Shown piece after piece: positions 50,854 to 60,180 of a DNA stretch of 64,000 nucleotides. The notes beneath the pieces were generated by a model. That model searched no databases and was not told the origin of the DNA. It saw only the letters and a list, made by a program, of their open reading frames with translations. How positions within the stretch are numbered: the stretch's first letter is position 1; each line of letters opens with the position of its first letter. Source of the DNA: Streptomyces viridochromogenes (GTDB taxonomy: Bacteria; Actinomycetota; Actinomycetes; Streptomycetales; Streptomycetaceae); contig NZ_LGUR01000217.1 of assembly GCF_001270495.1 (NCBI RefSeq), forward strand, positions 5,976 through 69,975. The letters are read 5' to 3'. Both the position numbers and the translations under genes were made by a program.

Positions 50854-52107
50854 ATGAACCCCGTGCAGGCAACCACGACAGCCCAGCGGCCCCGCGTCGG
50901 CGAGCGGGTCATGGCCGCGATCAACCGCGACCCCCTGACCGCCCCGCACCGCACCCGCAACGACGCGCTGCTGGCCGTAGCCTGGGCCGCCCTGGCCACC
51001 GCCATGGCCCTGCTCGGCGACAAGGGGCTGCGACCCGACGCGCTCGGCTGGGCCCTGCTGCTCGCCGCCCACGTGCCGCTCGTGTGGCGGCGCAGCCGCC
51101 CGTTGCTGGTCCTGCTCGCGGTGATGGTCTGCATCACGCCGTACCACGCCCTGGAGAACAACCACGCCGCGCCCATCCTCGCCACGATGGTGGTGCTGTA
51201 CACGGTCGCGGCGACCGGCACGGTGCGCCGCACGCTGCTCACCGGCGCCGGCTGCCTCGGCGTGACCCTGGCCCTGAACGCCCTCACCAACCCCGACGGG
51301 ACGACGGAGCTCCTGCGGATCTCCGGCTGGGTCTTCGCGTTCCTCTTCTGCGGCATCGACGTCCGCTACTACCGCCAGTTCGTCGCCGCCATCGTCGAAC
51401 GCGCCGAGCGCGCGGAGCGCACCCGCGAGGAGGAGGCCCGCCGCCGGGTCGCCGAGGAACGGCTGCGCATCGCCCGCGACCTGCACGACCTCCTCGCCCA
51501 CAGCATCACCCTCATCGGCGTGCAGACGTCGGTGGCCGCGCACGTGCTGGCGGCGGACCCGGAGCGGCTGGACCGCCGGTCCATCGCGAAGTCCCTCGAC
51601 GACATCGCCGACACCTGCCGCACGGCCCGCGGTGAACTCCGTACGACGCTGGAAGTCCTGCGCGAACAGGGCGTCGCGGGTGAGGCACGCGGCCCGCTGC
51701 CCGGGCTCGACGGGGTGCCGGACCTGGTGGCGGCGGCGCGGCTGGCCGGTGCGCGGGTGGCGTCGGAGGTACGGGTGCGTCAGGCGCCGCCCGCCGTGGG
51801 GGCGGCCGCGTACCGGATCGTGCAGGAGGCGCTGACGAACGTGGTCCGGCACGCGGGCCCCGAACCCGCCGTTCGCGTCGAGCTGTACGAGGAGCGCGGC
51901 GCCCTGCACCTGTCGGTCACCGACGACGGCCCCTGCCCCGCGCCCGGCGCACCGACCCCCGGCTACGGTCTCGTCGGCATGCGGGAGCGGGCGCGCAGCG
52001 TGGGTGGCACACTCGACGCCGGACCGCGCACCAAAGGGGGTTTCGAGGTGAGCGCCGTGCTGCCCGTCGGAGCCGACTTCGTCACCGGCCGGGGAGGAGA
52101 CCGATGA
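50854..52107 (+). CDS. NarL-type sensor histidine kinase
   Basis: A 417-residue HisKA_3 kinase. The N-terminal ~40-165 has about five membrane segments (LLAVAWAALATAMALLG and on). The phospho-His is in RIARDLHDLLAHSITLIG (~211) and HATPase_c boxes are VVRHAGPEPAVRV, VTDDG and GYGLVGMRERA. Membrane-embedded sensing of a lipophilic or envelope signal is plausible. The stop overlaps the response regulator start by 4 bp. Confidence 0.94.
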   Translation: MNPVQATTTAQRPRVGERVMAAINRDPLTAPHRTRNDALLAVAWAALATAMALLGDKGLRPDALGWALLLAAHVPLVWRRSRPLLVLLAVMVCITPYHALENNHAAPILATMVVLYTVAATGTVRRTLLTGAGCLGVTLALNALTNPDGTTELLRISGWVFAFLFCGIDVRYYRQFVAAIVERAERAERTREEEARRRVAEERLRIARDLHDLLAHSITLIGVQTSVAAHVLAADPERLDRRSIAKSLDDIADTCRTARGELRTTLEVLREQGVAGEARGPLPGLDGVPDLVAAARLAGARVASEVRVRQAPPAVGAAAYRIVQEALTNVVRHAGPEPAVRVELYEERGALHLSVTDDGPCPAPGAPTPGYGLVGMRERARSVGGTLDAGPRTKGGFEVSAVLPVGADFVTGRGGDR

Positions 52108-52763
52108 TCCGCGTCCTGCTCGCGGACGACCAGACGCTCGTGCGGGAGGCGTTCGCCATGCTGGTCGAGTCGGCCCCCGACATGGCGGTCGTCGGCCAGG
52201 CGGCCACCGGCCGGGAGGCCGCCGCGCTGGCCCGCAGCTCACGCGCCGACCTCGTCGTGATGGACATCCGCATGCCCGACCTGGACGGCATCGAGGCGAC
52301 CCGCCTGATCGCCGCCGACGAGGACCTCGCCGGGGTGCGGGTCCTGGTCCTCACCACCTACGACACCGACGAGAACATCGTGGAGGCGCTGCGTGCCGGC
52401 GCCTCCGGATTCCTCGTCAAGGACACCAGGCCGGCCGAACTCCTCGACGCGATCCGCACGGTGGCGGCGGGGGAGGCGCTGCTGTCACCCGGCCCGACCG
52501 CACGGCTGATCGAGCGGTTCCTGCGCAGCCCTTCCGCCCCCACGACGGCCGGGCCCGCATGTCTGTCGGAACGCGAGCGCGAGGTGCTGGCCCTGGTCGC
52601 GCGCGGCCTCAACAACACGGAAGTGGCCGAGGCGTTGGGGCTCAGCCCGCTGACGGCGAAGACCCACGTCAGCCGCATCATGGGGAAGCTGGGGGCGCGG
52701 GACCGGGCGCAGTTGGTCATCGTGGCGTACGAGTCGGGGATGGTGACTCCGGGAAGCCTGTGA
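52104..52763 (+). CDS. NarL/LuxR-type response regulator
   Basis: A 219-residue regulator with receiver domain (LLADDQTLVREA, phosphoacceptor Asp in LVVMDIRMPDLDG, Lys in GFLVKDTRPAE) and LuxR-type HTH (LSEREREVLALVARGLNNTE, LSPLTAKTHVSRIMGKL). Coupled to the kinase by a 4-bp overlap. The neighbouring MMPL exporter is the obvious first target. Confidence 0.95.
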   Translation: MIRVLLADDQTLVREAFAMLVESAPDMAVVGQAATGREAAALARSSRADLVVMDIRMPDLDGIEATRLIAADEDLAGVRVLVLTTYDTDENIVEALRAGASGFLVKDTRPAELLDAIRTVAAGEALLSPGPTARLIERFLRSPSAPTTAGPACLSEREREVLALVARGLNNTEVAEALGLSPLTAKTHVSRIMGKLGARDRAQLVIVAYESGMVTPGSL

Positions 52764-52811
52764 CGGACAGGTCAATGCTGACGCTCCGTCAAGGGAAGTC
52801 GAGGGAACTCG

Positions 52812-54026
52812 ATGACCATCCTGAGCCGCACACTCGTCGTCACCGCGGTCCTCCTGGCCACCCCGCTCACGACGACCGGCACCGCCTCGGCGGAGGCCGG
52901 CTGCACGTCCTCCGTCCCGTATGTCTCGGGCGAGGGCGACTACGACACCTACCGCATCCCGGCGACGATCACGACCCCGCGCGGCACGGTGCTGGCCTTC
53001 GCCGAGGGCCGGCACGACGGCGCGGGCGACACCGGCGACATCGATGTCGTCCTCAGACGCTCCCTCGACGGCGGCTGCACCTGGGGGCCGGTGACGGTGG
53101 TCGCCGCCGGGGAGGGGGACACGCGGGGCAATCCGGCGCCGGTGGTGGATCCGGTCACCGGCGCGATCGTGCTGGTCACGTCCTACAACAGCGGTGATGT
53201 GACGGAGGCGCAGATCATGCGGGGGGAGGCGACACCGGAGCAGAGCCGGCGGGTGTTCGTCCAGCGGAGCCTTGACGACGGCCGCCACTTCACGGCGCCG
53301 CGTGACATCACGACGCAGGTGAAGCCGTCGAACTGGCGGTGGTACGCGACGGGGCCGGGCCATGCGGTCGCGCTCCGGCGGGGCCCGTACGCGGGGCGGC
53401 TGGTCGTCGCGTCGAACCACTCGGTGGCGCCCGCGACCGGGTCCGCCGACACCGGGCAGGAGCCGAAGTACTACGGCGCCCACGCCGTCTACAGCGACGA
53501 CGGCGGGCGTAGCTGGCAGTTGGGCTTCGTGGACGACTCCTACGACGGTGTCAGCAACGCCAACGAGTCCACGGCAGCCGAACTCCCCGACGGCAGGCTG
53601 TACTTCAACTCCCGGGACCAGCTCGGCACGAGCACCGGCAACCGCCTCGACAGCCACTCCATTGACGGCGGCGGGAGCCTGGACCGTCCGTACACCGTCC
53701 AGCCGACGCTGAACGACGTCCCGGTGGTGGAGGGCAGCGTCCTTCAACTCCCCGGTGCGGGTGCCCCGTTGATCTTCTCCGGTCCGTCCGTCCCGACCGT
53801 CCGTCAGTCGATGGCCGTGTGGCGCAGCACGGACGGCGGGGCGACCTTCACCAAGGCGCTGACGCTGTCACAGCGGCGAGCTGCCTACTCCGACCTGGTG
53901 CCGCTCGGTCGGCACACGGTCGGGATCCTGTACGAGACGGGAGTGTCGGGGCCGTACGAGTCGATCGAGTTCCGCAGGGTGTCGGCCGACGGGCTCCAGG
54001 GGACTGTCACGGCGCCGACCGGATGA
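52812..54026 (+). CDS. Secreted exo-sialidase (GH33)
   Basis: A 404-residue sialidase with a Sec signal peptide (MTILSRTLVVTAVLLATPLT..., cleavage after TASA-EA). The FRIP-type motif is TYRIPA, and at least three Asp-boxes are visible: SLDGGCTW, SDDGGRSW and STDGGATF. Other expected elements are EGRHDGAGDTGDIDVV (Asp cluster) and arginines of the triad spread along the propeller. It cleaves terminal sialic acids from glycoconjugates outside the cell. The gene stands beside the two-component system, and 2.2 kb from the aldolase/importer cluster that could use the released sugar. Confidence 0.88.
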   Translation: MTILSRTLVVTAVLLATPLTTTGTASAEAGCTSSVPYVSGEGDYDTYRIPATITTPRGTVLAFAEGRHDGAGDTGDIDVVLRRSLDGGCTWGPVTVVAAGEGDTRGNPAPVVDPVTGAIVLVTSYNSGDVTEAQIMRGEATPEQSRRVFVQRSLDDGRHFTAPRDITTQVKPSNWRWYATGPGHAVALRRGPYAGRLVVASNHSVAPATGSADTGQEPKYYGAHAVYSDDGGRSWQLGFVDDSYDGVSNANESTAAELPDGRLYFNSRDQLGTSTGNRLDSHSIDGGGSLDRPYTVQPTLNDVPVVEGSVLQLPGAGAPLIFSGPSVPTVRQSMAVWRSTDGGATFTKALTLSQRRAAYSDLVPLGRHTVGILYETGVSGPYESIEFRRVSADGLQGTVTAPTG

Positions 54027-54972
54027 CGAAGACCTGGCTGTCCTTCGGCCGGCACGGCTCCACCACGGCCTCCGCTCCCTCCGAGGTGGCCGCGTCCCGG
54101 ATGGCCACGCAGCCCCGGCCGTCGACACGCAGCGAGTAGCGTCGGCTTCCGTCGGCCCCGGCCGGCTCGATCCGGAACGGGGTCGTCCGCCCGCAGTCGT
54201 CCCACGGCTCCAGCAGTCCGACACCCGGCCCCTCGGCCAGGGCCGTCAGACAGCCGGGGCCGTGGTCGGGGTGGTACCAGCGGATCCGGAAGGTGTTCCC
54301 GCCGAGCGGAACCAGTGTGGTCTCCTGGGGCGCGACCTCGTCGCACGGCCGCTGTACGGCGACCAGTGACTCGTACCCGCTGCCGTAACCGTCCGTCAGG
54401 CACAGGCCGTTCGTCAGGGCCGGACGGATCTGCGTACGGCCGCGGGGCAACAGGGACCGTGCGTCGGTCGCGGCGGCGCCCTCGCCCCCGGTGCCCGACC
54501 TGTCGCCGTCGTCCCGGGAGGGGACCAGAGCCCAGACGGCGGCGGTCAGGAGCGCCACCAGGACCACCGCCGCCGGCAGGACGGGAACCCCGAGCACCCG
54601 GGCACGGAGGCGGACGCCCCGCCCCGGACTCACACTCCCGCTTCCGCTTTCACTCCCGCTCGCACTGATGCCTTCGGCGACCTTCCCCCGGCCGAGGTCG
54701 TCCCGGGCCGCCAGCCACTCCGCCGCCCGCTCGCCGTCCCCGCAGGCGCGTACGAAGGCGGCCAGCAGTTCGGGGCGTGGCAGGGTCCGGCCGCGCAGCA
54801 CATCGGCCAGGGTGCTGCGCGGCAACACCTCGCCGTGCTCGGCGGCCCGCTCCTCCAGCTGGCGGTACGTCAGCCCCGCCCGCTCCTTGAGTCCACGCAT
54901 GGCGGCGATGAACTCGGCGGTGTCTCGCGCCTGTTGAGGACCCGCATCCCCCCTGGTCTCCATGTCGCACAT
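54007..54972 (-). CDS. Membrane-spanning HTH protein with extracytoplasmic beta-trefoil-like domain
   Basis: A 321-residue protein. Residues ~15-95 are an XRE-like HTH (RGLKERAGLTYRQLEERAA, LPRSTLADVLRGRTLPRPE), common in Streptomyces signalling proteins. A Ser/Gly linker and one membrane helix (VLPAAVVLVALLTAAVWALV, ~135-155) follow. The outer part has three similar units each with a Cys pair: GLCLTDGYG...RPCD, GCLTALAEG...DDC, GCVAIRDAA...EPC. That is the threefold look of a ricin-type beta-trefoil. Convergent with the sialidase, overlapping its 3' end by 20 bp. Start at 54972; 54963 is possible. Confidence 0.8.
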   Translation of the reverse strand: MCDMETRGDAGPQQARDTAEFIAAMRGLKERAGLTYRQLEERAAEHGEVLPRSTLADVLRGRTLPRPELLAAFVRACGDGERAAEWLAARDDLGRGKVAEGISASGSESGSGSVSPGRGVRLRARVLGVPVLPAAVVLVALLTAAVWALVPSRDDGDRSGTGGEGAAATDARSLLPRGRTQIRPALTNGLCLTDGYGSGYESLVAVQRPCDEVAPQETTLVPLGGNTFRIRWYHPDHGPGCLTALAEGPGVGLLEPWDDCGRTTPFRIEPAGADGSRRYSLRVDGRGCVAIRDAATSEGAEAVVEPCRPKDSQVFVIRSAP

Positions 54973-55206
54973 CGTCGGCCCTGCCCGAAGGGGCGCACAA
55001 TCCCGTTTCCCGCCACCGTCCCCGTGATCCGGACAAGCCCCGAAGGGGACCCGGATAAGACCCGGACAAGGCGCTGACCAGGCCGGACAGCGAGCGGGTT
55101 GTCCGGGACAGCGACGGCTCTTGTTTCCGCCCGGCCCACCCCAGCAGGCTCGGTGCTGCCCCGGCCGGAGCATCCACCCCACTCGTCGATCCCAGGGGGA
55201 TACGTC

Positions 55207-55602
55207 ATGCCCATGCGTCAGCGCATCGCCGCGACCGCGATCTCAGCCGTGCTCGCGGGCGGCGCCATCGGTCTCGCTCCGGCGGCCCAGGCACGCGACA
55301 TCGCGCCGGCTTCCTGCTACGGCAGCGCGAACAGCTACCACAAGCCGGCCGGCACGTACTGGCTCCCGGCGGGCGATGTGTTCAGCACCTCCAGCGCGTG
55401 CGCCGACATCAACATCAAGCCCAACACGAACCGGTACGTGAAGGTCTGCTTCGAGACCAACGGACGTCTGGAGTGCCAGGCGAACTACAAGCTCGCCCGC
55501 GCGGGGCAGTGGAACGTGATCGCGACGAACGTGCGGGACGGCGCCCTGTTCGCCTTCGAGTTCCGCTCGGACGCGAAGTCCACCGGCAGCTGGGCCGCCT
55601 GA
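55207..55602 (+). CDS. Small secreted Cys-containing protein
   Basis: A 131-residue secreted protein. The signal peptide is [20 protein letters not shown]...APAAQA with cleavage before RDIAPASC. The mature ~100 residues contain four Cys (ASCYGS, SACADI, KVCFET, LECQAN), probably two disulfides, and many Asn/Tyr, beta-rich. The family is not recognised by me; similar proteins occur singly in Streptomyces. AGGGGGA 6 nt before ATG 55207 decides the start. It is divergent from the HTH/trefoil gene, which might sense or regulate it. Confidence 0.82.
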   Translation: MPMRQRIAATAISAVLAGGAIGLAPAAQARDIAPASCYGSANSYHKPAGTYWLPAGDVFSTSSACADINIKPNTNRYVKVCFETNGRLECQANYKLARAGQWNVIATNVRDGALFAFEFRSDAKSTGSWAA

Positions 55603-55690
55603 CCCGCGGGCACCGGCACCCCAGACCAGCACCCAGACCAGCACTGCCACCGACCGACCACCAGGAAGACCGACGGAGAGGACTCGAACA

Positions 55691-56140
55691 ATGGCAAGAC
55701 GCACTTGGCGGGCCACGGCCGCGCTGACCGGAGTGACCACGGCCCTGCTCGCTCTCGGTGTCGCGCTGCCGGCCCAGGCCCACGCCGCCGTCCGCTGCGA
55801 GACGCTGCGCGCCACCGTGGCCAACTCCCAGGGGCTGTCCGGCGGCACCGTGCAGGCGACCGTGTGCAAGCCCGGCAGCGGACACGCCTACTTCGACGAC
55901 GGCTACTACAACTACGTGCAGGACCACCAGGCCGACGGTGCCGCGGCCCGTGCGTACGTCGTGGACGCGAACGGCCGCTACGGCCCGCTCGAAACGGACG
56001 ACACCTCCACCTCCGGTGGGCAGCCCATCTGGTGGGAGTCCAACGCGTCGGGCAGCGGGACGGTCCGCGTGTACGTCTGCCTGGGCAAGAAGTACCCCTG
56101 GGACAGCGGCTCTCGCTGCGCCTCCGACTCCATGGGCTAG
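55691..56140 (+). CDS. Small secreted protein, function unknown
   Basis: A 149-residue secreted protein with signal peptide [20 protein letters not shown]...LPAQAHA cleaved near AHA-AVRC. Four Cys (VRCETL, TVCKPG, YVCLGK, SRCASD), Tyr-rich [10 protein letters not shown]. Not recognised. It lies 88 bp after the previous secreted-protein gene on the same strand, with GGAGAGGA-like ribosome-binding sequence, and the two may be one transcript. Its 3' flank is the G-rich tract. Confidence 0.82.
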   Translation: MARRTWRATAALTGVTTALLALGVALPAQAHAAVRCETLRATVANSQGLSGGTVQATVCKPGSGHAYFDDGYYNYVQDHQADGAAARAYVVDANGRYGPLETDDTSTSGGQPIWWESNASGSGTVRVYVCLGKKYPWDSGSRCASDSMG

Positions 56141-56198
56141 GTCCGGAGGAGAAGGACGGGGGGAACGGGGGACCAGGGGGGGGAGGAACAGGGGGAAC
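56141..56198 (+). other. G-run tract with quadruplex potential
   Basis: A purine-rich gap with G-runs of 6, 5, 8 and 5 (56158-56163, 56167-56171, 56176-56183, 56191-56195), plus a further run at 56200-56204 inside the adjacent stem. Short A/C linkers separate them. Four such runs can fold into a G-quadruplex on the plus strand or its RNA. Confidence 0.6.
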
Positions 56199-56233
56199 CG
56201 GGGGCCGGGCCGGCTAGAGCAGCCCGGCCCCCG
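56199..56233. terminator. Bidirectional stem-loop between convergent genes
   Basis: A perfect 12-bp stem, CGGGGGCCGGGC (56199-56210) with GCCCGGCCCCCG (56222-56233), and an 11-nt loop that includes the aldolase stop codon. It lies 58 bp after the secreted-protein stop, so it can end both transcripts. Confidence 0.65.
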
Positions 56234-57149
56234 CGAGGAACTTCCCCACCCGCTCCACTTCCTCCGACGACAACGGCACCTGCGGCTCCGCCGTCACCGC
56301 ACACTCGATAACCCCCCGCAGCTGCAGCGCCGCCTTGAACGCCCCCAGAGCCGACGAGCTCCCGCCCATCCGCGCCGGATCCCCGACCCGCACCATCCCG
56401 AACAGTGCGCACAGCCGCTCCTGTTCGGCCCGCGCCCCCTCCCGGTCCCCGTCCCGGCACAGCCGGTCGAGGCGGACGTACCCCCGGGGGTCGACGTTGG
56501 CCAGCCCCGGCACCGCCCCGTCCGCGCCGATCGCGAGGGCCGCGTCGATGATGAGTTCCGAGCCGGTCAGCACGCTGAAGCCCCGGACGTCGGGCCGGTT
56601 GCGGGCGCCGGTGACGACCTCGCGGAAGCCGGCGAGGTCGCCGCTGGAGTCCTTCAGGCCCGCCAAAGCGCCCTCGGCGGCGAGGTCGAGGATCACGCAG
56701 GCGGGGAGTTTGGTGTGGACGGAGGCCGGGAGGTCGTAGGCGATGACCGGGACCGGGGAGGCCGCCGCGAGCAGGCGGTAGTGGCGGGTGATCTCGGCGG
56801 GGTGGGTGCTGGTGTAGAAGGGGGCCGTCGCCACCACCGCGTCCGCGCCCGCCGACGTCACCGAGGCCACGTGGTCCAGCATCCTCGGCGTCGTCATGTC
56901 GATCACGCCCGCCAGCACGGGGAGTCGGCCTCCCACATGGCCCGTCACCGTCTCCACCACCAGCCGGCGCTGCCGGTCCGTCAGATACGCCACCTCCGAC
57001 GTCGAACCGAGCACGAACAGGCCGTGCACCCCGCCCTCCACCAGGTGGTCGACCAGCCTGATCAGTGACGGGACGTCCACCTCGCGGTCCGGTGTCAGGG
57101 GCGTGCAGACGGGCGGGACGACACCGGTGAGCGGGGTGGGGATCGTCAT
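56214..57149 (-). CDS. DapA/NanA superfamily aldolase (putative N-acetylneuraminate lyase)
   Basis: A 311-residue class I aldolase of the dihydrodipicolinate synthase/N-acetylneuraminate lyase superfamily. Substrate pocket [10 protein letters not shown] (family GxxGE, here GSTSE), catalytic Tyr in [11 protein letters not shown], Schiff-base Lys in [13 protein letters not shown]. The start at ATG 57149 overlaps the ATPase stop by 4 bp, so it belongs to the importer operon. Such placement means it probably cleaves the imported substrate; a sialic-acid lyase is the best guess from context, not from specificity residues. Alternatives are other 2-keto-3-deoxy acid aldolases. Confidence 0.85.
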   Translation of the reverse strand: MTIPTPLTGVVPPVCTPLTPDREVDVPSLIRLVDHLVEGGVHGLFVLGSTSEVAYLTDRQRRLVVETVTGHVGGRLPVLAGVIDMTTPRMLDHVASVTSAGADAVVATAPFYTSTHPAEITRHYRLLAAASPVPVIAYDLPASVHTKLPACVILDLAAEGALAGLKDSSGDLAGFREVVTGARNRPDVRGFSVLTGSELIIDAALAIGADGAVPGLANVDPRGYVRLDRLCRDGDREGARAEQERLCALFGMVRVGDPARMGGSSSALGAFKAALQLRGVIECAVTAEPQVPLSSEEVERVGKFLAGAGLL

Positions 57150-58195
57150 GAAGGCTCCCTTGAATGGTGACTTTGTCGTACGAGGTCCCGTGTGGCCTCG
57201 CCCTCCTCCACTGGATGGTGGCACCTGTAACGATGCTCCGGGCTCGACGCGGCCGAGAAGTCCGGCATCTCGTCCGCGCACACTGCGTCCGCCTTCCAGC
57301 ACCGCGTCCGGAAGGGACACCCGCTCGGCGGCCGCGTCGCCGACGGCACCGGGCCGGCCAGCGGGATCGGGTCGATGGGGTCCAGCAGACCGGGGGTCGC
57401 GGAGAACAGGGCGCGGGTGTACGGGTGCCGGGAGCCGTCGGTGACCCCCGTCGCCGGGGCCTCCTCGACGATCCGGCCCAGGTACATCGTGATCACGCGA
57501 TCGCTCATCCGGCGCACCGTCTGGATGTCGTGGGAGACGAAGACCAGGGCCAGGCCCAGCCGCTCCTTGAGGTCCAGGAGGAGGTTCAGGATCTGGGCCC
57601 GGACCGACACGTCCAGTGCGCTCGTCGGCTCGTCCGCCACCACCAGGTCGGGGTCCAGGGCCAACGCCCGGGCGATCGCGACGCGTTGGCGCTGGCCGCC
57701 CGACAGCTGGCCGGGGAGGGCGTCGGTGAGGGCGCGGGGCAGGCCGACCAGGGACATCAACTCCCGTACGCGTTCCTCACGTTGGGACTTCGTTCCCCGG
57801 TCGTGCACGTCCAGTGGGTCCCGCAGAATCTGCCGGACCGGCAGGCGGCGGTTGAGTGCCGTCGACGGGTCCTGGAAGATCATCCCGGTTCCCGCGCCGA
57901 CCGCGGTCCTGCGCTCGGCCGGGGTCATGGCCCACAGGTCGCGTCCCCCGAAGGACACCGTGCCCGACGTCGGCCGCTGCACCCCGACCAGAACCTTCGC
58001 CAGCGTCGACTTCCCGCACCCCGACTCGCCGACCACGCCCACCGTCTCGCCGGGCGCGATGGTGAGATCGGCGCCGGTCAGGGCGTACACCTTGTCCCGG
58101 GTGAACAGGCCGCCGCTGCGCGCCTTGTGCACGACGTGCGCGTCCGACAGTTTCACCAGCGCGTCCACCGGACCACCCGGTGCCTTCACGTTCAC
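57146..58195 (-). CDS. ABC transporter ATP-binding protein (OppF/DppF type)
   Basis: A 349-residue ATPase of the oligopeptide/dipeptide importer class. Walker A GESGCGKSTLAK, signature LSGGQRQRVAIARAL, Walker B LVVADEPTSALDV, the H-loop VFVSHDIQT and the C-terminal oligopeptide HPY domain with CPFRTRCWKADAVC (four Cys in this region are typical, possible Fe-S). GTG 58195 overlaps the preceding stop (GTGA). It pairs with the ATPase half of the fusion protein to power the importer. Confidence 0.93.
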   Translation of the reverse strand: MNVKAPGGPVDALVKLSDAHVVHKARSGGLFTRDKVYALTGADLTIAPGETVGVVGESGCGKSTLAKVLVGVQRPTSGTVSFGGRDLWAMTPAERRTAVGAGTGMIFQDPSTALNRRLPVRQILRDPLDVHDRGTKSQREERVRELMSLVGLPRALTDALPGQLSGGQRQRVAIARALALDPDLVVADEPTSALDVSVRAQILNLLLDLKERLGLALVFVSHDIQTVRRMSDRVITMYLGRIVEEAPATGVTDGSRHPYTRALFSATPGLLDPIDPIPLAGPVPSATRPPSGCPFRTRCWKADAVCADEMPDFSAASSPEHRYRCHHPVEEGEATRDLVRQSHHSREPS

Positions 58196-60180
58196 TGCAC
58201 GACCCCGCTCTCCTCGCGGTCCGTCGGCGCCAGCAGGATCGCCGGGTGATGGCAGGCCGCCGTGTGCGTCGGGGTTCCCAGCAGGTCGGGTGCCGTCGTC
58301 CGGCACATCTCGCTCGCCAGCGGGCAGCGGTCCGCGAAGCGGCAGCCCGCCGGGAAGTCCGCCGGGGACGGGACCACGCCCTTGATCTGCGTCATCCGCT
58401 CCTGGGCCGACTCCAGCGAGAGCACACTCCCGAGCAGGCCGCGCGTGTAGTGGTGCGCCGGTGCCTCCACCAGGTCGGCGGTCACGCCGGTCTCCACGAT
58501 CTGGCCGCCGTACATCACGACCACCCGGTCGGTGACGTCCGCGATCAGCGCGAGGTCGTGCGAGACCAGGATCAGGGCGAAGCCCAGCTCCTCCCGCAGC
58601 CTCAGCAGCAGCTCTATGACCTGCGCCTGCACGGTGACGTCCAGCGCGGTCGTCGGCTCGTCGGCGACGATCAGCTTCGGGTCGCGGGACAGCGCCATGG
58701 CGATCAGAACACGCTGGCGCTGGCCGCCGGAGAGTTCGTGCGGGTAGCTGCGCAGGGTGCGTTCGGGGTCCAGGCCGACCATCGTCAGCAGTTCGTGGGG
58801 GGTACGGCGGCCGCCGCGGCGTACGACCTGCTTGAGCTGGGCGCGGATCGTCATCGCCGGGTTCAGGGACGACAGGGCGTCCTGGTAGATCATCGCCATC
58901 TCGTGGCCCAGCAGCCTGCGGCGCACGCGCATCGGCTCGCCCACCAACTGCCGCTGGTTGAACCGGACATGGCCGCGCACCCGGGCGCCCTTCGGCTCCA
59001 GACCCATCACGGCGAGGGCCGTCAGCGACTTGCCGCACCCCGACTCGCCGACCAGGCCCAGCACCTCACCCGGCTGCACCTCGAAGCTGATGCCGTCGAC
59101 GATGTCCACGCCGGCGTGGCGGCCCTCGAAGCCGATCGCCAGGTTCTCGACGGCGAGCACGGGCAGCTGTCCCCGGGGCAGCGGGCGGGCCCGTGCCCGC
59201 AGCCGCGCCGCCGCCTCCGTCAGGCCCGGCAGCTGCAGCACCTCACCGCTGCCCGGCTCCGGTGCCTCCAGCCGGTCGTCGTCGTCCCGTACGTCGACCT
59301 CGCGGGCCGACGGTGCCGCCCACGCGTCCGAGACGCCCTCGGAGAGGATGTTCAGCGACAGGACCGTGATCAGGATCAGCAGGCCCGGGAAGACGGTCGC
59401 CCACCAGCCCCCGGTGAGGACCATGTTCTTGCCGTCGGCGATGACGCTGCCCCACGACGGGTCCGGCGGCCGCACGCCCGCGCCGATGAAGGACAGGGAC
59501 GCCTCGAAGACGATCGCCTCGGCGACCTGCACGGTGCAGAAGACGAGGACGGGCGCCGCGCAGTTGACGGCGACGTGCCTGAGCACGATGTGCGGGGTGC
59601 GGGCGCCGATGACCCGTTCGGCGGTCACATAGTCCTCGCCGTACTGATCGAGGACGTTGGCCCGGACGACTCTCGCGACCGGAGGCATGAACAGGAACGC
59701 GATCGCGCAGATCAGCACGGTGATCTCGCCGCCGAAGACGGCGATCAGGACGGCGGCGAGCGCGATGCCCGGGAACGCCATGACCACGTCCAGACAGCGC
59801 ATCACCGTCTCGTCGACCGCCTTGCGGGAGGTCGCCGCGATCGCGCCGAGCAGCGCTCCCACGACCAGCGCGAGCCCGGTCGCGCCGAGCCCGATCGCCA
59901 GCGACCAGCGGGCGCCGTACATCAGCCGGCTGAGGATGTCCCGGCCGAGGCTGTCCTGGCCCATCCAGTGGTCGGCGGAGGGATGTCCGGTGCCGTCGAC
60001 GGGAGCCTGCTGGTCGAGCGGGTCGTGCGGCGCGAGCAGGGGCGCGAGCAGTGCCAGCAGGACCACGACGGCCAGGAAGCAGACGGCGGCCTTCGACAGC
60101 AGCGGCAGCCGCCGCCAGCCGCGCAGCCGGATGCCGGGCCGGGACAGTGCCTCGGCGAGGCGCTTGCGGTGGAACGTCAC
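58192..60180 (-). CDS. Fused permease-ATPase subunit (DppC-DppD fusion)
   Basis: A 662-residue fusion. Residues ~30-300 form a DppC-like permease (about six TM; the EAA loop region is YVTAERVIGARTPHIVLRHV). Residues ~335-590 form an ABC ATPase (GESGCGKSLTAL, LSGGQRQRVLIAM, LIVADEPTTALDV, ILVSHDLAL), then an oligopeptide HPY tail with CRFADRCPLASEMC. GTG 60180 overlaps the upstream permease stop. Such permease-ATPase fusions recur in peptide-type importers, including the sialic-acid transporter of Corynebacterium glutamicum as I recall it. Confidence 0.93.
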   Translation of the reverse strand: MTFHRKRLAEALSRPGIRLRGWRRLPLLSKAAVCFLAVVVLLALLAPLLAPHDPLDQQAPVDGTGHPSADHWMGQDSLGRDILSRLMYGARWSLAIGLGATGLALVVGALLGAIAATSRKAVDETVMRCLDVVMAFPGIALAAVLIAVFGGEITVLICAIAFLFMPPVARVVRANVLDQYGEDYVTAERVIGARTPHIVLRHVAVNCAAPVLVFCTVQVAEAIVFEASLSFIGAGVRPPDPSWGSVIADGKNMVLTGGWWATVFPGLLILITVLSLNILSEGVSDAWAAPSAREVDVRDDDDRLEAPEPGSGEVLQLPGLTEAAARLRARARPLPRGQLPVLAVENLAIGFEGRHAGVDIVDGISFEVQPGEVLGLVGESGCGKSLTALAVMGLEPKGARVRGHVRFNQRQLVGEPMRVRRRLLGHEMAMIYQDALSSLNPAMTIRAQLKQVVRRGGRRTPHELLTMVGLDPERTLRSYPHELSGGQRQRVLIAMALSRDPKLIVADEPTTALDVTVQAQVIELLLRLREELGFALILVSHDLALIADVTDRVVVMYGGQIVETGVTADLVEAPAHHYTRGLLGSVLSLESAQERMTQIKGVVPSPADFPAGCRFADRCPLASEMCRTTAPDLLGTPTHTAACHHPAILLAPTDREESGVVQ

